Source of the DNA: Qipengyuania xiapuensis
Lineage (GTDB): Bacteria; Pseudomonadota; Alphaproteobacteria; Sphingomonadales; Sphingomonadaceae
NCBI RefSeq assembly: GCF_019711395.1
Contig: NZ_JAIGNL010000001.1
Span: forward strand, 434,001 to 498,000
Length of the DNA: 64,000 nt
Direction of reading: 5' to 3'
Part shown: piece by piece, positions 61,334-64,000 of the stretch
Position numbering within the stretch: position 1 is the first letter of the stretch
Layout: each line of letters opens with the position of its first letter
Made by a program: the position numbers and the translations under genes
The notes under the pieces: model-generated
What the model was told of the DNA's origin: nothing
Databases searched by the model: none
What the model saw: only the letters and a program-made list of their open reading frames with translations

Positions 61334-64000
61334 GCGAGCTGTTCGTAGGCTTCGGGTGAGAAGGGGAATTTCACCTCATACCGGTAGCGATCTGAGGCAT
61401 ATTGGTCGCTCTCAGCGGATGGGCTTGAAAGCTTGGTCCGACGGATGAAGGAGCCATCGTCTCTTGTCTCGTTGAGGGCTTGTCTGACCCTTTCCCAGTC
61501 CTCGTAGAAATATTCCGTAAGGAGCGGAATGACCTTGTTCCGCATGATGTCGTCGACATCGTCCCTTGAGCTGCAATCCCAGAAGTAGGCATGGCCGATC
61601 TGATGATCCCGATCGAACAAGTATTCGATACGATCATTGAGTGCCTGCAGGAGACGCTGAAGATTAATGCCATCAACGTTCGCTGAAAGCAGGTGGGGAC
61701 GCGGCATGAGTTCCTCGAACCTAAACCTGCGCCGAAGAGCAGTATCTAGGAGAGCGATCGACCGGTCGGCCGTGTTCATAGTGCCAATGACGTGCAGGTT
61801 AGAGGGCACTCCGAAGGTGTCCCCCGAGTATGGCAGTTTCACCTTGAGCTCGTTCTTTGCGCCGAGGCGTTTATCGGGCTCGAGCAGCGTGATCAGCTCG
61901 CCGAAAACTTTTGAGACATTGGCGCGATTGATCTCGTCGATGATCAACACGAACTGATCTGGTGCGCCTTCGTAGGTAGGCTCGTCAGTGGGTAAGAGGC
62001 GAGCGACGCCTTCCTTTTTGACCTTTGCCGTCTTGAGAGGGTAGCAAGACTGCATTGTGAATGCGCCATCATAGATGGTTTCAACGGGCAGCGCTTCGTC
62101 AAGCACAACGAGCCAGTCGACGTCACGGCGATGATTGTAGGTTCGAACATCGGTTGGTTCGAAGTAGTAGTCGCTTTTGACCACACCGATCGCGCGAAAT
62201 TTCGAGTTTCCTTCCGATACGATGACGATGTCACCCACATTCATGGACGAGCGGAAACGCCAGACCTGTGAGATATTGCCAGCATTGCCACTGGTCCCTG
62301 GCTCAATCTCATTCCACTTGTCATGAATAGCTTGGTACTCATCATAGCGCGGATCAGACCAGTCGACTTCTCCGCCCCATCCAAGCACGATGTATCCGCC
62401 TTCGATGGCGGCATCATAGATATGGTCTTCAGAGCCTGCTCGTCCGAGCGACATCTTGAAGAATTGCCGCCCCGAAAGGTCAAAATCGCCACCCTTCCCG
62501 GAGGTCTTTCGCGCCTGTTCCGCTAGCTTCGAGATTTCTCTGAAGATCCCATCCCGAGGTTCGAGGCGGAAACCAGCCGAAGTTTCGTTGTCTTCGTTAT
62601 CGCTGCCGCCAGTCTCAGGACGCAATCCCTCGACGAAGTCCTCATAGGAGTAGGATTGATGGAAAGTGACAAACCTGATTTGGCCGGCTTCCCTCAACAC
62701 ATTGTATCGATCCCTGGCTTGCTCAAAAGTCAAATTCGTCACACCGTCGATTAGCTCGATGGCTCTAGCGGTCGTGTTATAGGTTTTTCCGGTTCCAGGT
62801 GGGCCGTATAGAATGAGGTTTGTCGGGCCCCGAGCCTCCACAGTGCTCTCGCTCTTGGATTCTTCTTCCGTGCTTCCCTCGTCCGGCCAAGCACCTTCAC
62901 GCGACGGGATAGGGGCCTTCCACTCCGCAATCTCATCAGATGAGCTATCTATGGCGTCGGCAAGCTCTTGGGCTTTTTCGTCTGACAAATGTCCATGGTC
63001 CGCGTCGAGAGCAATGCAGTGGGACGATTCATTTATCTCAAGGTAGGGCTTGCCCTGGAACTGGTAGATGTAACCTTGCACGGCCTCCGCCCTGGTTGAT
63101 CCAGGAGCTTTCCTACCAAAGCGGGCCTGATAAGGATGCGTTGAGATAAACCACCAATCTAATCCAGCGTCATGAGCGGCTGATGCGATTGCACAGAAAG
63201 CTCCGGTCTCTTCGTCACTCCAGTCGGTACGAAGTGATTTGAAGGAGGGATTGATATCGAAGTGGGCTAGGATTTCGTCGTTCGACAAGGTGAAATTTCC
63301 TTTCTGCGAGACCACCCAAATGAAGCTTTGAACGTCCCAAAGGTCACGGGGCTGCCAGCCCCAGGCGCTCATCGCATCTTTCAGCTCCGTTCCGAAACGC
63401 AGAACGTCTTCGTATTCGGCCTGGGTAAGAGGATTGAAGCCGTAGATGCTGCGACCAAGCAGTTTCTTGCCAGCTCGCCAAAGGGGAGTGGTATTGATCC
63501 CTAAGGCTTCGTTTGGACGTAGTAGAGCCAATAGCATCGAGGGCAGATTTCGGCTTTCGCTGTAGGGCTTGCTGTCAGCTCCTTCGTCGAGCAATGGCCA
63601 CACGGCGTCTACAAATTCTGAAAGTGCAACAGCCGCGTCCGCGGTGGATGAAGCGAGCTTGCCAGCCGCTCTTTCTAGCTGATTGGGATGTGAGGCGCGG
63701 ATCGCTTTGATCCTGCCATCGGTGCGCCACCCGAGTAGCCCAGATTCCTTGCTCGTTATGAGATCGAGAAGCTGGCCACCTAGTTGCTCGGTGGTCTGTC
63801 CTGGCTCGCCGACAATGTCTGCTGCGCGATTAATGAGCGCTTGTTTATATCTTCGCTCTTCTTCGAAATACCCCCCTTCTCGGGCGGAAAAGGTCAGCTC
63901 TTCGAAATCGGGGAATGCAGCCAGAAACTTAGTTCTTAGCTCACTCAAGCCCTGCGGGTCCAATCCAATACGCGAGCCAAGATACCAATCCACGAGCGCG
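61330..64000 (-). CDS. mcrB: McrB-like AAA+ GTPase with an internal EVE-like domain (5' end outside window)
   Basis: At least 887 aa. A GTG at 63993 could start it, but the frame stays open to the window edge, so it is given as partial. AAA+ motifs: Walker A 'LYGPPGTGKTYNTTA' (~390-404), 'VTFHQSYSYEDFVEGLRP', Walker B 'LIIDEINRANVSKVFGELIT' (~678-697), sensor 'VIGTMNTADRSIALLD' and 'ALRRRFRFEEL'. Walker A and B are ~285 residues apart, far more than in E. coli McrB (~75). The extra part (~510-665) reads as an EVE/YTH-like reader: 'EGGYIVLGWGGEVDWS', 'VWRFRSSMNVGDIVIVSEGN' and 'VDWLVVLDEALP'. Confidence 0.85.
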   Translation of the reverse strand, partial: ALVDWYLGSRIGLDPQGLSELRTKFLAAFPDFEELTFSAREGGYFEEERRYKQALINRAADIVGEPGQTTEQLGGQLLDLITSKESGLLGWRTDGRIKAIRASHPNQLERAAGKLASSTADAAVALSEFVDAVWPLLDEGADSKPYSESRNLPSMLLALLRPNEALGINTTPLWRAGKKLLGRSIYGFNPLTQAEYEDVLRFGTELKDAMSAWGWQPRDLWDVQSFIWVVSQKGNFTLSNDEILAHFDINPSFKSLRTDWSDEETGAFCAIASAAHDAGLDWWFISTHPYQARFGRKAPGSTRAEAVQGYIYQFQGKPYLEINESSHCIALDADHGHLSDEKAQELADAIDSSSDEIAEWKAPIPSREGAWPDEGSTEEESKSESTVEARGPTNLILYGPPGTGKTYNTTARAIELIDGVTNLTFEQARDRYNVLREAGQIRFVTFHQSYSYEDFVEGLRPETGGSDNEDNETSAGFRLEPRDGIFREISKLAEQARKTSGKGGDFDLSGRQFFKMSLGRAGSEDHIYDAAIEGGYIVLGWGGEVDWSDPRYDEYQAIHDKWNEIEPGTSGNAGNISQVWRFRSSMNVGDIVIVSEGNSKFRAIGVVKSDYYFEPTDVRTYNHRRDVDWLVVLDEALPVETIYDGAFTMQSCYPLKTAKVKKEGVARLLPTDEPTYEGAPDQFVLIIDEINRANVSKVFGELITLLEPDKRLGAKNELKVKLPYSGDTFGVPSNLHVIGTMNTADRSIALLDTALRRRFRFEELMPRPHLLSANVDGINLQRLLQALNDRIEYLFDRDHQIGHAYFWDCSSRDDVDDIMRNKVIPLLTEYFYEDWERVRQALNETRDDGSFIRRTKLSSPSAESDQYASDRYRYEVKFPFSPEAYEQLA

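Larger units (their letters stand above)
7128..64000 (+). mobile_element. tRNA-Leu-integrated genomic (defence) island, left part
   Basis: A P4-type integrase begins 170 bp after the tRNA-Leu 3' end. From there on, genes are of lower and more variable GC than the core and almost all recognisable products are nucleases, helicases, methylases or their regulators. No plausible second attachment site (a copy of the tRNA 3' end before CCA) was found by eye in the window, and the last gene is cut by the window edge, so the element continues to the right. It may be a composite of several insertions. Confidence 0.8.

Noticed and set aside
7215-64000. CRISPR array, retron or prophage structural genes
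   Set aside because: No regularly spaced repeats, no reverse transcriptase motif (YxDD with flanks) and no capsid, terminase or tail genes were seen.

Overview
The window looks like a chromosome segment of an alphaproteobacterium, probably order Sphingomonadales, family Erythrobacteraceae. This is inferred from the GC-rich core genes: a lipoprotein-type PQQ dehydrogenase, an SPFH/NfeD pair and a complex I NDUFA9-like epimerase. It divides into about 7 kb of core chromosome and about 57 kb of a genomic island that runs off the right edge.

Core (1-7214): a PQQ-dependent alcohol dehydrogenase with a C-terminal haem c domain, a dienelactone-hydrolase-like protein, a class C beta-lactamase-like serine hydrolase, an SPFH (stomatin-type) protein overlapping an NfeD partner, an NDUFA9-like NAD(P)-binding protein, and tRNA-Leu(CAG) at 7128-7214.

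Island (from 7214 to beyond 64000): a P4-type tyrosine recombinase starts 170 bp after the tRNA 3' end, so the tRNA is the likely attachment site. No second copy of the tRNA end was found, so the right boundary probably lies outside the window. GC is visibly lower and more variable than in the core. Almost everything that can be recognised is nucleic-acid defence. 8.7-17.5 kb: a nuclease-like gene, DUF4145, DUF6610-like and membrane genes, an EVE-like reader fused to an Mrr nuclease, and a 1449-aa STAND-like NTPase with a C-terminal nuclease-like motif. 17.9-25.3 kb: a NYN RNase, a 1706-aa exonuclease/RecQ/UvrD fusion, and a convergent nuclease-like gene.

25.6-48.2 kb is the centrepiece. A divergent locus is organised around a WYL-domain regulator and a 21-bp near-perfect palindrome at 33358-33378. 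Leftward run DUF4258, a RapA-like SNF2 ATPase, an Hsp70/actin-like ATPase, DUF2779, an EEP nuclease and a small protein. Rightward run the WYL regulator, a 1.7-kb-residue DEAD helicase fused to DUF1998, a second SNF2 ATPase, a 1317-aa N6-adenine methylase, DUF932 and an HNH nuclease. The three large rightward genes resemble DISARM (DrmD, DrmMI and a DrmA-DrmB-like fusion) and Druantia (DruE-like), but fit neither fully.

48.2-55.5 kb holds an AlpA-like HTH gene, a possible divergent sliding-clamp-like protein joined to the remnant of a nuclease gene, a pair of helix-rich possible membrane proteins, and a membrane protein/nuclease pair. 55.6-64 kb holds a RecB-like nuclease-helicase fusion, small genes, and a McrB-McrC-DUF3293 operon whose McrB carries an EVE-like domain inside its AAA+ module. 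Function calls rest on motif recognition by eye; no database search was possible.
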